Assembly: GCA_022842985.1 (NCBI GenBank)
Contig: JALHON010000015.1
Span: 1 to 34,035 of the forward strand
Source of the DNA: Acidobacteriota bacterium
Lineage (GTDB): Bacteria > Acidobacteriota > Vicinamibacteria > Vicinamibacterales > UBA2999
Direction of reading: 5' to 3'
DNA: 34,035 nt
The position numbers were made by a program, and so were the translations under genes. Of this stretch, positions 1 to 10,141 are shown one piece after another. Every line of letters starts with the position of its first letter. The first letter of the stretch is position 1. The notes beneath the pieces were generated by a model that had not been told where the DNA came from, searched no databases, and worked only from the letters and a program-made list of their open reading frames with translations.

Positions 1-1
1 C

Positions 2-208
2 GACGGCCTGCTGCGCGTGGCCGCGCTCGCGGCGCAGCCGCGTGCCGGCGACCACGCCGGGGTCTTCGATCCATGGGCCTATCCGGGATTATCGGCCGCG
101 CTCGCCTGCCGCGCGATCGCGCTCGCCGGCGGACGCTGCCTGCGCGGCCCCGGCGCCACGATCGTGCGCGTCGAGTTCCCCCTCACGACGGACGTGGCCA
201 CGACGTGA
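2..208 (+). CDS. C-terminal fragment of a probable sensor histidine kinase (end of HATPase domain); 5' end outside window
   Basis: Frame open from base 2. The tail 'VFDPWAYPGLSAALACRAIALAGGRCLRGPGATIVRVEFPL' resembles the G2 box and end of HATPase_c (FxPF..GLGLALxxxIxxxHGGxxxxxGxGxTFxxxLPL). Confidence 0.5.
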   Translation, partial: DGLLRVAALAAQPRAGDHAGVFDPWAYPGLSAALACRAIALAGGRCLRGPGATIVRVEFPLTTDVATT

Positions 209-222
209 CGGCGGCAACGCGC

Positions 223-591
223 TCAGGCACGCGCGGCGGCCGCCAGCCGGCGAATCTCGGCCACGAGGTCGTCGGGATCGCAGGGCTTGACGATGAGGCT
301 GTCGAAGCCGGCCGCGCGCGCGTCGGCAGGACTGGTGCGCGAATGGCCGGTGGCGGCGATGAGCGGAATGTGACGCGTGGCGGCATCGGCCCGCAGAGCC
401 TGCGCCACTTCGCCGCCGCTCAGTCCGGGCATCTGCAGGTCCATCACGATGACGTCGGGCCGCGTCTGTCGCGCCTTCGCCAGTCCGGCCACGCCGTCGG
501 TCGCCGTGCTCACGGAGAAGCCGGCCGCGCTCAGGAAGAGTTCCCACACCTCGAGCGCATCCGCGTAGTCGTCGACGAGCAATACGTGCAC
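223..591 (-). CDS. Single-domain response regulator (REC / CheY-like)
   Basis: VHVLLVDDYADALE...DVIVMDLQMPGLSGGEV...PLIAATGH...GFDSLIVKPCDPDDL: acidic pair, phospho-Asp, conserved Lys. Start taken as GTG at 591; the longer 238-aa ORF has non-REC-like N-terminal sequence. Confidence 0.85.
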   Translation of the reverse strand: MHVLLVDDYADALEVWELFLSAAGFSVSTATDGVAGLAKARQTRPDVIVMDLQMPGLSGGEVAQALRADAATRHIPLIAATGHSRTSPADARAAGFDSLIVKPCDPDDLVAEIRRLAAAARA

Positions 592-781
592 GGGGCTCCT
601 GTTCGGGCGACGCGTCACGTGCGTCGGGACACCCCCAGCATACGCCTCACGCCAGCCCGCGCCCGGCGATTCCTCGCCCGTCCAGGCGGCCGCCGGCCAG
701 ATCAGCGCCGAGCCGCGCGTCGAGACGCCGCTCACGAAGCGTCTCGCGCACATCACGGGCAGGCCGGCACGGGAGCTCGTC

Positions 782-3058
782 ATGCGCGCGGATGAGCTCA
801 GCACGAAGGTCGCCTCCTGGTGGCGCTGGCCGTTCATCGCCGGCATCGCGATTCTCGGCACGCTCGGGGCGATGGCCGCCTCGCAGTACAACGAGTTCAC
901 GCGCGCCTCCGCCGATATCGAACACGCCGAATCGGTCACGCGAGCCGTCGACGATCTGATGGCGGTGCTCGTGAATGCCGAGACCGGCTACCGCGGCTAT
1001 CTCCTGAGCGGCAACCCGATCTTCCTCGAGCCGTATCGCGGCGTGAACGCGAACGCGCGCACGGCCATGATCACGCTCACCGGCCTCGTCGGCGACGACG
1101 TGCGCCGGCGCGACGATCTGAGCCGGCTGGCCGGCCTGGTCGAGCAGCGTCTGTACGACATGGAGGGCAACCTCTCGCGCTTCGACGCCGGCCGGCGCGA
1201 GGACGCCGTCGCGAACATCCGCACCGCCAATGGCAAGCGGATCATGGACCAGATCCGCCTCGTCGGCGGCACGCTCAAGTCGGAACAGCGCGCCGTGACG
1301 TCGAACCGCGCCGCCCAGGCCGTGTCGGCCGCGCGCGCCGCCCGCGGCTTCGGCATCGCCGCCGGATCGATGGTGCTGCTCCTGAGCTTTCTCGGCTGGG
1401 CGCTCAGCCGCACGATGGAACAGCGCCGGCAGGAAGTGACCGCGGCGACCATCGCGCGCCTCGAAGCCGAACGCGATGCCACGGCGAGCGCGGCGGATCT
1501 CGCCCGCAGCGAGAGCTTCAACCGCACGCTGCTCGACAGCTCCGCCGACTGCATCGCCGTGCTCACACCGGGCGGCGACGTCAGTTACCTGAACCTCGCC
1601 GGCGAACGCCAGCTGCTCCACGGCGACACCACCACCTGGCAGCGCGTGGCGTTCCCGGCCTTGTGGCCCGGTCACGCCGATGCGGCCAGCGACGCGATGC
1701 GCGTCGCCATCGGCGGCGGCGAGGGCCGCTTCGTGGCCAGCCACGAACTGCCCGGCGGAGGGCGGCGCTGGTGGGACGTTATCCTCACGCCGGCCCGCGA
1801 CGCCGGGGGCCAGGTGCTGCGCCTCGTGGCCACGGCGCGCGACGTCACCCAGCAGCGCCTCGCCGACGAAGAGCGCCTGGCGTTGCTCGCACGCGAGCGG
1901 GCGGCCCGGTCGGAGGCCGAACGGGCGGCGCGCATCAAGGACGACTTCGTGAGCACGCTCTCGCACGAACTGCGCACGCCGCTCAACGCCATCCTGGGCT
2001 GGGTCGGCGTGCTGCGGCACGATCAGCAGCCCGGCACGCTCGCCAGGGCCCTCGACGTCATCGACCGCAACTCGCGGCGGCAGTCGCAGATGATCGACGA
2101 CCTGCTCGACATGGGCCGCATCCTCTCGGGCAAGATGCGCCTCGAAGTGCAGCGCGTCGAACTGGCGACGGTGATCGAGGAGGCCATTCTCTCGGCGCAG
2201 CCCTCGGCCGACGCCAAGGAGGTGCGCCTGCTGAGGACGCTCGGCTCGGCGGCGATCGTGCGCGGAGATTCGGGCCGCCTGCAGCAGGTGGTGTGGAACC
2301 TGCTGAGCAACGCCATCAAGTTCACGCCGCGCGGCGGCCAGGTGCAGGTGACCCTGCGCAAGGTCAACAGTCAGGTGCATCTGCAGGTGAGCGACACCGG
2401 CGCCGGCATCGCACCGGATCTGGTGGAACACGTCTTCGATCGCTTCCGGCAGGGCGATGCCTCGACCACGCGGCGTCACGGCGGCCTCGGGCTGGGCCTG
2501 TCGATCGTGAAGAGCCTCGTCGAGCTCCACGGCGGATCGGTGGACGCGGCGAGCGACGGCGAAGGAACCGGCGCCACCTTCACCGTGCGGCTGCCGCTCG
2601 CGCTCGCCTCGACGCAGCACGAGTCGCACGTGGAAGGCCCGTCCGCGGGGACGCCGATGGCGGCCTCGCTGACCGGCCTGCGCGTGCTGGTGCTCGACGA
2701 CGAGGAGGACGCGCGCGACGTCGTCACGCGCCTGCTCGAAGGTGCTGGTGCGACGGTGACGTCGGCGGGCTCGGCGGCCGACGCCCAGCAGCTGCTCGAA
2801 GACGGCCTCGTCCCGGATGTGGTCGTGAGCGATGTCGGCATGCCCGAGCGCGACGGCTACGACTTCATCCAGGCCGTGCGCCGCATGCCGCCGCCGCTGC
2901 GCACGGTGCCGGCGGCCGCGCTCACCGCGCTCGCCCGCCTCGAAGACCGAAAGCGCGCGCTGCTCTCGGGCTTCCAGACCCATCTGGCCAAGCCCGTGGA
3001 CCCGGCCGAACTCGTGGCCACCGTGGCCAGCCTCGCCGGACGCACCGGCCGCGCGTAG
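782..3058 (+). CDS. Hybrid sensor histidine kinase (TM, CHASE3-like, PAS, HisKA, HATPase, REC)
   Basis: 758 aa. CHASE3-like 'ETGYRGYLLSGNPIFLEPY', H-box 'LSHELRTPLNAILGW', N-box 'NLLSNAIKFTP', G boxes 'DTGAGI...GLGLGLSIVKSLVELHGG', REC 'VLVLDDEEDARDVV...VVVSDVGMPERDGYDF...LAKPVDP'. Confidence 0.92.
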   Translation: MRADELSTKVASWWRWPFIAGIAILGTLGAMAASQYNEFTRASADIEHAESVTRAVDDLMAVLVNAETGYRGYLLSGNPIFLEPYRGVNANARTAMITLTGLVGDDVRRRDDLSRLAGLVEQRLYDMEGNLSRFDAGRREDAVANIRTANGKRIMDQIRLVGGTLKSEQRAVTSNRAAQAVSAARAARGFGIAAGSMVLLLSFLGWALSRTMEQRRQEVTAATIARLEAERDATASAADLARSESFNRTLLDSSADCIAVLTPGGDVSYLNLAGERQLLHGDTTTWQRVAFPALWPGHADAASDAMRVAIGGGEGRFVASHELPGGGRRWWDVILTPARDAGGQVLRLVATARDVTQQRLADEERLALLARERAARSEAERAARIKDDFVSTLSHELRTPLNAILGWVGVLRHDQQPGTLARALDVIDRNSRRQSQMIDDLLDMGRILSGKMRLEVQRVELATVIEEAILSAQPSADAKEVRLLRTLGSAAIVRGDSGRLQQVVWNLLSNAIKFTPRGGQVQVTLRKVNSQVHLQVSDTGAGIAPDLVEHVFDRFRQGDASTTRRHGGLGLGLSIVKSLVELHGGSVDAASDGEGTGATFTVRLPLALASTQHESHVEGPSAGTPMAASLTGLRVLVLDDEEDARDVVTRLLEGAGATVTSAGSAADAQQLLEDGLVPDVVVSDVGMPERDGYDFIQAVRRMPPPLRTVPAAALTALARLEDRKRALLSGFQTHLAKPVDPAELVATVASLAGRTGRA

Positions 3059-3149
3059 TCGCCGGAGGGTCGCCGGCGGCGGGGCGAAATCGCCGACAAT
3101 ACGGCTGGGGGCGGTTCCGGACGGGCCGCCGTTCAGGAGGAAGCGCACC

Positions 3150-3488
3150 ATGAGCCTCGTGCTCCACGGCGGTCACGGCAAGAGCCTGTTCGTTGCGCAG
3201 GGCAGCATCCGCATCGTGCAGGAACACCTGGCGGAACGCCGCGACAAGGCGATTCTCATCCGCCACATCTCGGCCGTCGAGGTGAAGAAGCCGGGCGCGT
3301 TCGACGGCTACATCCAGTTCTCGTTTGCCGGCGGCACACCGCACGATGCGAGCGGCACGTTCACCGGCGGCGCCTTCGACGCCGCGCGCGACGAGAATTC
3401 GGTCACCTTCGCCACCCTCGAGGACTACGACGTGGCGCTCAAGATCAAGGTGTTCGTGGAAGGCTGGACGCCGCCCACCGGCGCCTGA
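3150..3488 (+). CDS. Small DUF4429/PH-like domain protein
   Basis: ATG at 3150 preceded by 'caggagg'. MSLVLHGGHGKSLFVAQGSIRIVQ...RHISAVEVKKPGAFDGYIQFSFAGG...VTFATLEDYDVALKIKVFVEG is PH-like. The 218-aa ORF starting at 2832 is an unneeded extension. Confidence 0.7.
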   Translation: MSLVLHGGHGKSLFVAQGSIRIVQEHLAERRDKAILIRHISAVEVKKPGAFDGYIQFSFAGGTPHDASGTFTGGAFDAARDENSVTFATLEDYDVALKIKVFVEGWTPPTGA

Positions 3489-3552
3489 GCGGCCGTGGCG
3501 CGACGGCCGCGCGTCTTGACTTGTGTGCACCGCGGCGGCTACGGTCACGCGC

Positions 3553-5049
3553 ATGTCCGTGCCCACGCTCAACCGCCGTGAACTGCTCGCTGCCGCCGGC
3601 GCCGGCGCGGCCGCCGCCCTCTTCGACACGCGCGCCGAGGCGCAGCCGGCAGGCGGCACCGGCGCGATCGTGTTCACCAACACCACCGTGGTCACGGTGG
3701 ATGACGTGCAGCACAACGTGGCCCTCGCGGTGGTCGACGGCCGCATCGCCGCCATTGGCCCCACGGCCGAGGTGCAGGCGCGGTATCCGCGCGCCGAGGT
3801 CTACGATGGCCGCGGCAAGGCGCTGCTCCCCGGCCTCATCAATTGCCACGCCCACCTCGCGCAGACGCTGTCGCGCGGGTTCAACGAAGACTTCGGCTTC
3901 CCGAACAGCTACAAGCTGGCCGTGCAGCCGACGAGCCTCGTCTCACGCGACGAAGCCACGCTCTTCGCGGTGGTGGGCGCGCTCGAGGCCATCCGCACCG
4001 GCAGCACCACCGTGGTCGAGAACGTGGGCGGCACGGCGGCCACCGCGGCGTCGCTGGCGAAGACGGGTCTGCGCTGGGTGTTCGCCGAGTCGGCCACGGA
4101 CCGCGAAGGCGGCTCGCCGATGTCGCCCGAGATCCTCGCCCGCGGCGAGGCGCCGCGCTTCTCACCGAAGATGCGCGACGAGGGCCTGCAGCGCATCACG
4201 GACCTCCACAGCGCGTGGCACGGCAAGGAGAACGGACGCATCAGCGTGTTTCCCGCGGCCGCGCTGGCCGAGAACTCGTCGCCCGAGTTGCTGAAGGCCG
4301 TGCGCGCGTTCGCCGAGAAGCACGACCTCGGCTACACGATCCACCTCTCGCAGAGCACCGCCGAAGTGGCCTACATGCGGAAGCACCACGGCGTGAGCCC
4401 GGTGGGCTTTCTGGGCCGCCACGACTTCCTGTCGTCGCGTCTCTTCGCCGCGCACTGCCGCTACGTGGACGACGCCGATATCGCGCTGCTCGCGAAGACC
4501 GGCACCATCGTGTCGCATCAGGCGGCGATGGCCGCCAACCGCGGCGTGATTCCGCCGATTCCGGCGCTGCGTGCCGCTGGCGTGCCGATTGCGATGGGCA
4601 CCGACAACAACACGACCGACCTCTTCGAGGTGCTGCGCGTGGCGCTGCTCACCGAACGCATCCGCCGCGACGACGCGTTTCCCGGCGTGCAGCCGCAGCC
4701 GGAGGACATCCTGGCCGACGCCACGCTCGGCAGCGCCCGGGCCGTGCGTCAGACGGCGGCGATCGGCTCGCTCGAAGTGGGCAAGAAGGCCGACCTCCTC
4801 GTGCTCGATACGCAGCGCATCCACATCGTGCCGGCCGTGCGCATCGTGTCGGCGTGGATCCACAACGGCCAGCCGAACGACATCGAGTCGGTGATGATCG
4901 ATGGCCGCTTCGTGATGCGCGATCGCAAGATCACGACCGTGGACGAAGCCGCGATCATCGCCGAGGCCGACAAGGTCGGCAAGCGCGTGTGGGCGGCCGT
5001 GGAGAAGGCCGGCGCCATCACCATTCCGCGCCTGCCGCGCCCGAAGTAG
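3553..5049 (+). CDS. Tat-exported metal-dependent amidohydrolase (cytosine/guanine deaminase and chlorohydrolase-like superfamily)
   Basis: Tat-like leader MSVPTLNRRELLAAAGAGAAAALF. Metal motif INCHAHL; further motifs YTIHLSQS, FAAHCRYVDDAD, AMGTDNNT, and C-terminal 'GSLEVGKKADLLVLD'. Confidence 0.85.
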   Translation: MSVPTLNRRELLAAAGAGAAAALFDTRAEAQPAGGTGAIVFTNTTVVTVDDVQHNVALAVVDGRIAAIGPTAEVQARYPRAEVYDGRGKALLPGLINCHAHLAQTLSRGFNEDFGFPNSYKLAVQPTSLVSRDEATLFAVVGALEAIRTGSTTVVENVGGTAATAASLAKTGLRWVFAESATDREGGSPMSPEILARGEAPRFSPKMRDEGLQRITDLHSAWHGKENGRISVFPAAALAENSSPELLKAVRAFAEKHDLGYTIHLSQSTAEVAYMRKHHGVSPVGFLGRHDFLSSRLFAAHCRYVDDADIALLAKTGTIVSHQAAMAANRGVIPPIPALRAAGVPIAMGTDNNTTDLFEVLRVALLTERIRRDDAFPGVQPQPEDILADATLGSARAVRQTAAIGSLEVGKKADLLVLDTQRIHIVPAVRIVSAWIHNGQPNDIESVMIDGRFVMRDRKITTVDEAAIIAEADKVGKRVWAAVEKAGAITIPRLPRPK

Positions 5050-5057
5050 CGGGAACG

Positions 5058-6371
5058 CTAGGCCGGCAGCACTACGCCGCGCACCTCGCCGAAACCGATC
5101 GACGCCGCGCCGTCGCGGCTGGCGCGGGCGCGGATGATGACCTCGTCGCCGTCCTCCAGGAACGTGCGCGTGTTGCCGGTGGCGAGTGTCACCGGCGTCT
5201 TCCCGCCCTGCGAGATCTCGAGCAGGCTGCCGAAGCCGTCGGGCGTGGGCGCGGAGATGGTGCCCGTGCCGAGCAGATCCCCCGGCCGCAGGTTGCAGCC
5301 GTTGCTCGCGTGGTGTGCCACGAGCTGTGCCACCGTCCAGTAGAGATGCCGCGCGCTGCCGATCGAAAGACGGTGCGGTGCCAGGCCCGCCGCCGCAAGA
5401 CACGGCGTCATGAGCAGCACCTCGAGTTCGATGTCGAGCGCACCGGTCTCCTGATCGTCGGTATCGAGCAGGTAGGGCAGCGGCGCCGGGTCGCCCTCCG
5501 GCCGCGCCGGCTGCGGCACGCGGAACGGCGCGAGCGCTTCTGGCAGCACGATCCACGGCGAGATCGACGTGGCGAAGTTCTTGGCGAGGAACGGCCCGAG
5601 CGGCTGGTACTCCCACGCCTGCAGATCGCGCGCCGACCAGTCGTTCAGCAGGCAGAAACCCGCCACGTGGCGGCCGGCCTCCCCGATCGGAATCGGCGTG
5701 CCGAGCTCGTTGCCCGGGCCGATCCAGATGCCGAGTTCGAGTTCGTAGTCGAGACGCCGCGACGGGCCGAAGCTGGGCTCGGCATCGTTCGGGCCCTTGC
5801 GCTGGCCCTGCGGACGCCGCACCGGCGTGCCCGACGGGCGGATCGACGAGCTGCGCCCGTGGTACCCGATCGGCACGTACTTGTAGTTCGGCAGGAGCGG
5901 CTGATCCGGCCGGAACTGTTTCCCGACGTTCATCGCGTGATGGATGCCGGCGTAGAAGTCCGTGTAGTCGCCGATGTCGGCCGGCAGATGCAGGCGGCAG
6001 TCGCGCGCCGGATGCAGCAGCGGCTCCACGGCCGCCCGCGCCGGCGCGCCTTCGACGAACAGCGCATGCAGGGCGAGGCGCAGCGACTGCCGTGCCTCCG
6101 GTCCCGCCGCGAGGAATGCATTGAGGCGCGGCTGCGCCGCCAGCTCCGCGGCGGATGCGGCGTCGCCGTGGAAGAGTCCGGCGCGCTGCGCCGCCGCCAG
6201 GTCGAGCACGTAGTCGCCAATGGCCACGCCGCCCCGCGGCACGGTCTCCCCCGGCGGCGTCACGACGCCAATCGGCAGGTTCTGCAGCGGGAAATCGGCG
6301 TGGCCGTTGGCCGAGGCCACCCAGCTTCGCCGCGCCGGGTCGTGCGTGTGATCGAGGAGCGTGTGCGCCAC
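5058..6371 (-). CDS. fahA: Fumarylacetoacetase
   Basis: 437 aa. FAH motifs DYTDFYAGIHHAMNVGKQFR, YVPIGYHGRSSSIRPSGTPVRRPQGQ, YELELGIWIGPGN, FCLLNDWSARDLQAWEYQPLGPFLAKNFATSISPWIV, GDLLGTGTISAP. Confidence 0.95.
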   Translation of the reverse strand: MAHTLLDHTHDPARRSWVASANGHADFPLQNLPIGVVTPPGETVPRGGVAIGDYVLDLAAAQRAGLFHGDAASAAELAAQPRLNAFLAAGPEARQSLRLALHALFVEGAPARAAVEPLLHPARDCRLHLPADIGDYTDFYAGIHHAMNVGKQFRPDQPLLPNYKYVPIGYHGRSSSIRPSGTPVRRPQGQRKGPNDAEPSFGPSRRLDYELELGIWIGPGNELGTPIPIGEAGRHVAGFCLLNDWSARDLQAWEYQPLGPFLAKNFATSISPWIVLPEALAPFRVPQPARPEGDPAPLPYLLDTDDQETGALDIELEVLLMTPCLAAAGLAPHRLSIGSARHLYWTVAQLVAHHASNGCNLRPGDLLGTGTISAPTPDGFGSLLEISQGGKTPVTLATGNTRTFLEDGDEVIIRARASRDGAASIGFGEVRGVVLPA

Positions 6372-6391
6372 GGAGCCGTCCGTTCCTGCCG

Positions 6392-7735
6392 TCAGGGTTT
6401 GCTGGGATCGAAGTGTTTCTTGAGCTGCCGGCCATACTTCGCGTAGGCCTGCTGCTTCGCATCGGTGCCAGCCGCCCAGGCGGTGACCTTCTGCGGAAAC
6501 CGTGTCTCGAACATGAACGCCATCGTGCCTTCGAGCTTCTTCGGCTTGAGCTCCACGTTGCTCGCCGTCTCGAAGGCCTCTTCATCCGGCCCATGCGGCA
6601 GCATCGTGTTGTGCAGTGAGAAGCCGCCAGGCACGAAGCCCTGCGGCTTGGCATCGTACTGCCCGTAGACGAGACCCATGAACTCGCTCATCACGTTCAT
6701 GTGGTACCAGGGCGGACGGAACGTGTTCTCGGCCACCAGCCAGCGATCCGGGAAGATCACGAAGTCGATGTTCGCCGTGCCGGGTGTTTCGGACGGCGAG
6801 GTCAGCACGGTGAAGATCGACGGGTCCGCGTGGTCGTAGAGCACCGGGCCCACCGGCGAGTAGCGCCTGAGGTCGTACTTGTAGGGTGCGTAGTTGCCGT
6901 GCCACGCCACGACATCGAGCGGTGAGTGGTCGAGGGCCGCCTGCCACAGCGCACCGCCGAACTTCACGTACATCGTCGAGGCCGCGTCGCGATCCTCGTA
7001 GGCCGCCACCGGCGTGAGGAAGTCGCGCGGATTGGCCAGGCAGTTGGCGCCGATCGGCCCGCGATCGGGCAGCGTGAACGCGCCGCCGTAGTTCTCGCAG
7101 AGATACCCGCGCGCCGGGCCATCGGGCAGCTCGACGCGGATCTTCACGCCGCGCGGAATCACCGCCACTTCGCCGGGTTCGATGTCGATGATGCCGAACT
7201 CCGTCCAGAGGCGCAGCCGGCCCGACTGCGGCACGAAGAGCAGCTCGCCATCGGCGTCGTAGAAGTACTCGTCCACCATCGAGCGGGTGACGAGGTACAC
7301 GTGCGCGCCCATGCCGGCCTGCGCGCCGGCGTCGCCGGCGGTGGTGATCGTGCGCACGCCTTCGACGAACGAGACGGGCTGCTCGGGCAGCGGCACGGGT
7401 CCCCAGCGCATCGGCGCGATCGGCACGTCCACTTCATGGCACGGCGCCGTGCGCCAGAGGCCGATGTCGGCCTTCTGGAAGTCGCCGAAGTGCGCCACGG
7501 TCGGACGGATGCGATACAGCCACGAGCGTTCGTTCGTGGCCCGCGGCGCCGTGAACGGCGAGCCGCTCAGCTGCTCGGCATAGAGCCCGTAGGCGCACTT
7601 CTGCGGCGAATTGCGGCCGATGGGCAGCGCCCCCGGCAGCGCCTCCGTCTCGAACCCGTTCCCGAACCCCGACATGTATGAAGGGGACTGTCCCCAATCT
7701 GGGCCTGGCCTGACTTGTGGCAGTTTCTGCGTCAT
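6392..7735 (-). CDS. hmgA: Homogentisate 1,2-dioxygenase
   Basis: [37 protein letters not shown]...[46 protein letters not shown]. Start ATG 7735 overlaps the Rieske stop (ATGA); an alternative start is ATG at 7675. Confidence 0.95.
   Translation of the reverse strand: MTQKLPQVRPGPDWGQSPSYMSGFGNGFETEALPGALPIGRNSPQKCAYGLYAEQLSGSPFTAPRATNERSWLYRIRPTVAHFGDFQKADIGLWRTAPCHEVDVPIAPMRWGPVPLPEQPVSFVEGVRTITTAGDAGAQAGMGAHVYLVTRSMVDEYFYDADGELLFVPQSGRLRLWTEFGIIDIEPGEVAVIPRGVKIRVELPDGPARGYLCENYGGAFTLPDRGPIGANCLANPRDFLTPVAAYEDRDAASTMYVKFGGALWQAALDHSPLDVVAWHGNYAPYKYDLRRYSPVGPVLYDHADPSIFTVLTSPSETPGTANIDFVIFPDRWLVAENTFRPPWYHMNVMSEFMGLVYGQYDAKPQGFVPGGFSLHNTMLPHGPDEEAFETASNVELKPKKLEGTMAFMFETRFPQKVTAWAAGTDAKQQAYAKYGRQLKKHFDPSKP
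7683..7695. repeat. Palindromic element GGGGAC-T-GTCCCC within the hmgA 5' coding region
   Basis: Perfect 6-bp arms around one T; encodes part of 'PDWGQSPS' of HmgA on the minus strand. Confidence 0.7.
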
Positions 7736-8060
7736 GACGTGTGCTCCTCGGGGGCCGGCAGATCGACGTAGATCGTGTCGTCCTCGACCTTCACCGCATA
7801 CGTGCGGAGGCGGCGGTCCGTGACGCTGCCATCGGGCTCGCCGGTCCGGATGTCGAAGAGTGCATGATGCATCGGGCACTCGACGTAGCCCTGCACCACG
7901 CACCCGTGGGTCAAGAGCGCCCCCATGTGCGGGCAGTTGTTGTTCGTGGCATAGACGCCGCCGTCGAGCGCGAAGAGCGCCACGGGATGGCCGTCGAGGC
8001 GCACCCCGAGCATCTCCTTGCCCGCCAGGTCGCCGCGGGCCGCGGCACGCACCCAGGCCA

Positions 8061-8061
<1 letters not shown>
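7732..8061 (-). CDS. Rieske [2Fe-2S] ferredoxin
   Basis: Rieske ligands CPH...CPMH in '[36 protein letters not shown]'. The start shares its A with the HPPD stop (TGATG). Confidence 0.92.
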
Positions 8062-9170
<1,109 letters not shown>

Positions 9171-9183
9171 CGGAACTCTCCGT

Positions 9184-10071
9184 CTAGCGGGACGCGAGCG
9201 CGTCGAACTCGTCGACGGGCTCCTGGAACGAACACGACCCGAAGCTCACCAGGTGGTGAGACCGCGTGTCGCGCAACATCGACAACGGGAATCGTTCGCC
9301 GCCCCAGCGCACGGCATCCGCCGTGAACTCGAGCGTGGCGGCATCGGTCAGCTGCAGCAGCGCTTCGGCCGTGGCCACGGGCCGCCCGGCGCGCAGCGCC
9401 GCCGTCGCCAGCAGCACGTTCAGGTAGCCATACATCGGCGCGGCAGCCGCGCCGGCCTCGTAGGTGAGGCGATAGGCGCCGCGCACCGCGTGATGCAGGC
9501 CCGCCGTGGCCTTGAAGGTGACCTTGTGACGCACGGTGGCAGCCAGGAAGCCGGCAAGCGCGGCCGGCGTAGGAAACGCGTCCGCCGTCACACCACCCGT
9601 GCGGATCTTGGCGCGCAGCCCGAGGGCGGCGATGCGGGCGAGCCAGCGATCCGCGTCGGGGCCAGGGGCCACTTCGACATAGAGCTCGATGCCGGCGCCG
9701 AACTGCGCCGCCAGCCAGTCGATGCCATCGAGCGCGGCCGGCTTCGCTTCCACCGTGTCGACGCGGGCGCGATGCCGCGACAGCGCGTTGTTGAAGGTGG
9801 CGACCGCCGCCGCGTCGTCGTCCACGCCGTCGCGCACGATGGCGCTCAGGCGCCACTCGGCACGGTCCGCGGGCAGGGGGGCGAGCGCCGCCGCCAGCTC
9901 CTGCAGGCGCGAGGCCGGCACGACGAAGCGGCCGAGCATCCACGCGTGATCGCCGGCGCGGGCGGCCTCGTATTCCGCCACGGCCGCGGCCATCGCGCGG
10001 CCGGCCGGCGGGAAGAGGCCCGCGTAGTCGACGACCCCGGCGAGCAGGGCGGTCGTGCTGGGGCGCTGCAT
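9184..10071 (-). CDS. Uncharacterised protein, first gene of the tyrosine catabolic operon
   Basis: 295-aa ORF, 13 bp upstream of hppD and co-directional. Conserved-looking blocks VVDYAGLFPPAGRAM, AKIRTGGVTADAFPTP, FKATAGLHHAVRG, MYGYLNVLLA, VSFGSCSFQEPVDE. Confidence 0.8.
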   Translation of the reverse strand: MQRPSTTALLAGVVDYAGLFPPAGRAMAAAVAEYEAARAGDHAWMLGRFVVPASRLQELAAALAPLPADRAEWRLSAIVRDGVDDDAAAVATFNNALSRHRARVDTVEAKPAALDGIDWLAAQFGAGIELYVEVAPGPDADRWLARIAALGLRAKIRTGGVTADAFPTPAALAGFLAATVRHKVTFKATAGLHHAVRGAYRLTYEAGAAAAPMYGYLNVLLATAALRAGRPVATAEALLQLTDAATLEFTADAVRWGGERFPLSMLRDTRSHHLVSFGSCSFQEPVDEFDALASR

Positions 10072-10104
10072 CCTCTTACTGTGGCAGCGGCCGTTTCATC
10101 TGTC

Positions 10105-10135
10105 CAATACCAATGAACGCCATGATTGATAATTG
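10105..10135. promoter_or_regulatory. Candidate regulator-binding dyad in the hppD-operon/LysR divergent intergenic region
   Basis: CAATACCAAT-gaacgccatg-ATTGATAATTG: CAAT/ATTG arms in an A+T-richer patch between divergent genes, as typical for LysR-type regulators. Confidence 0.35.
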
Positions 10136-10141
10136 TGGACT

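Noticed and set aside
647-3151. 834-aa minus-strand ORF antisense to the hybrid kinase
   Set aside because: His/Arg/Ala-rich shadow translation typical of GC-biased third positions; the plus frame has complete kinase motifs.
3843-6446. 867-aa plus ORF and the 830-aa minus ORF at 4162-6654
   Set aside because: Shadow frames across the amidohydrolase and fahA genes, Arg-rich with no domain motifs.
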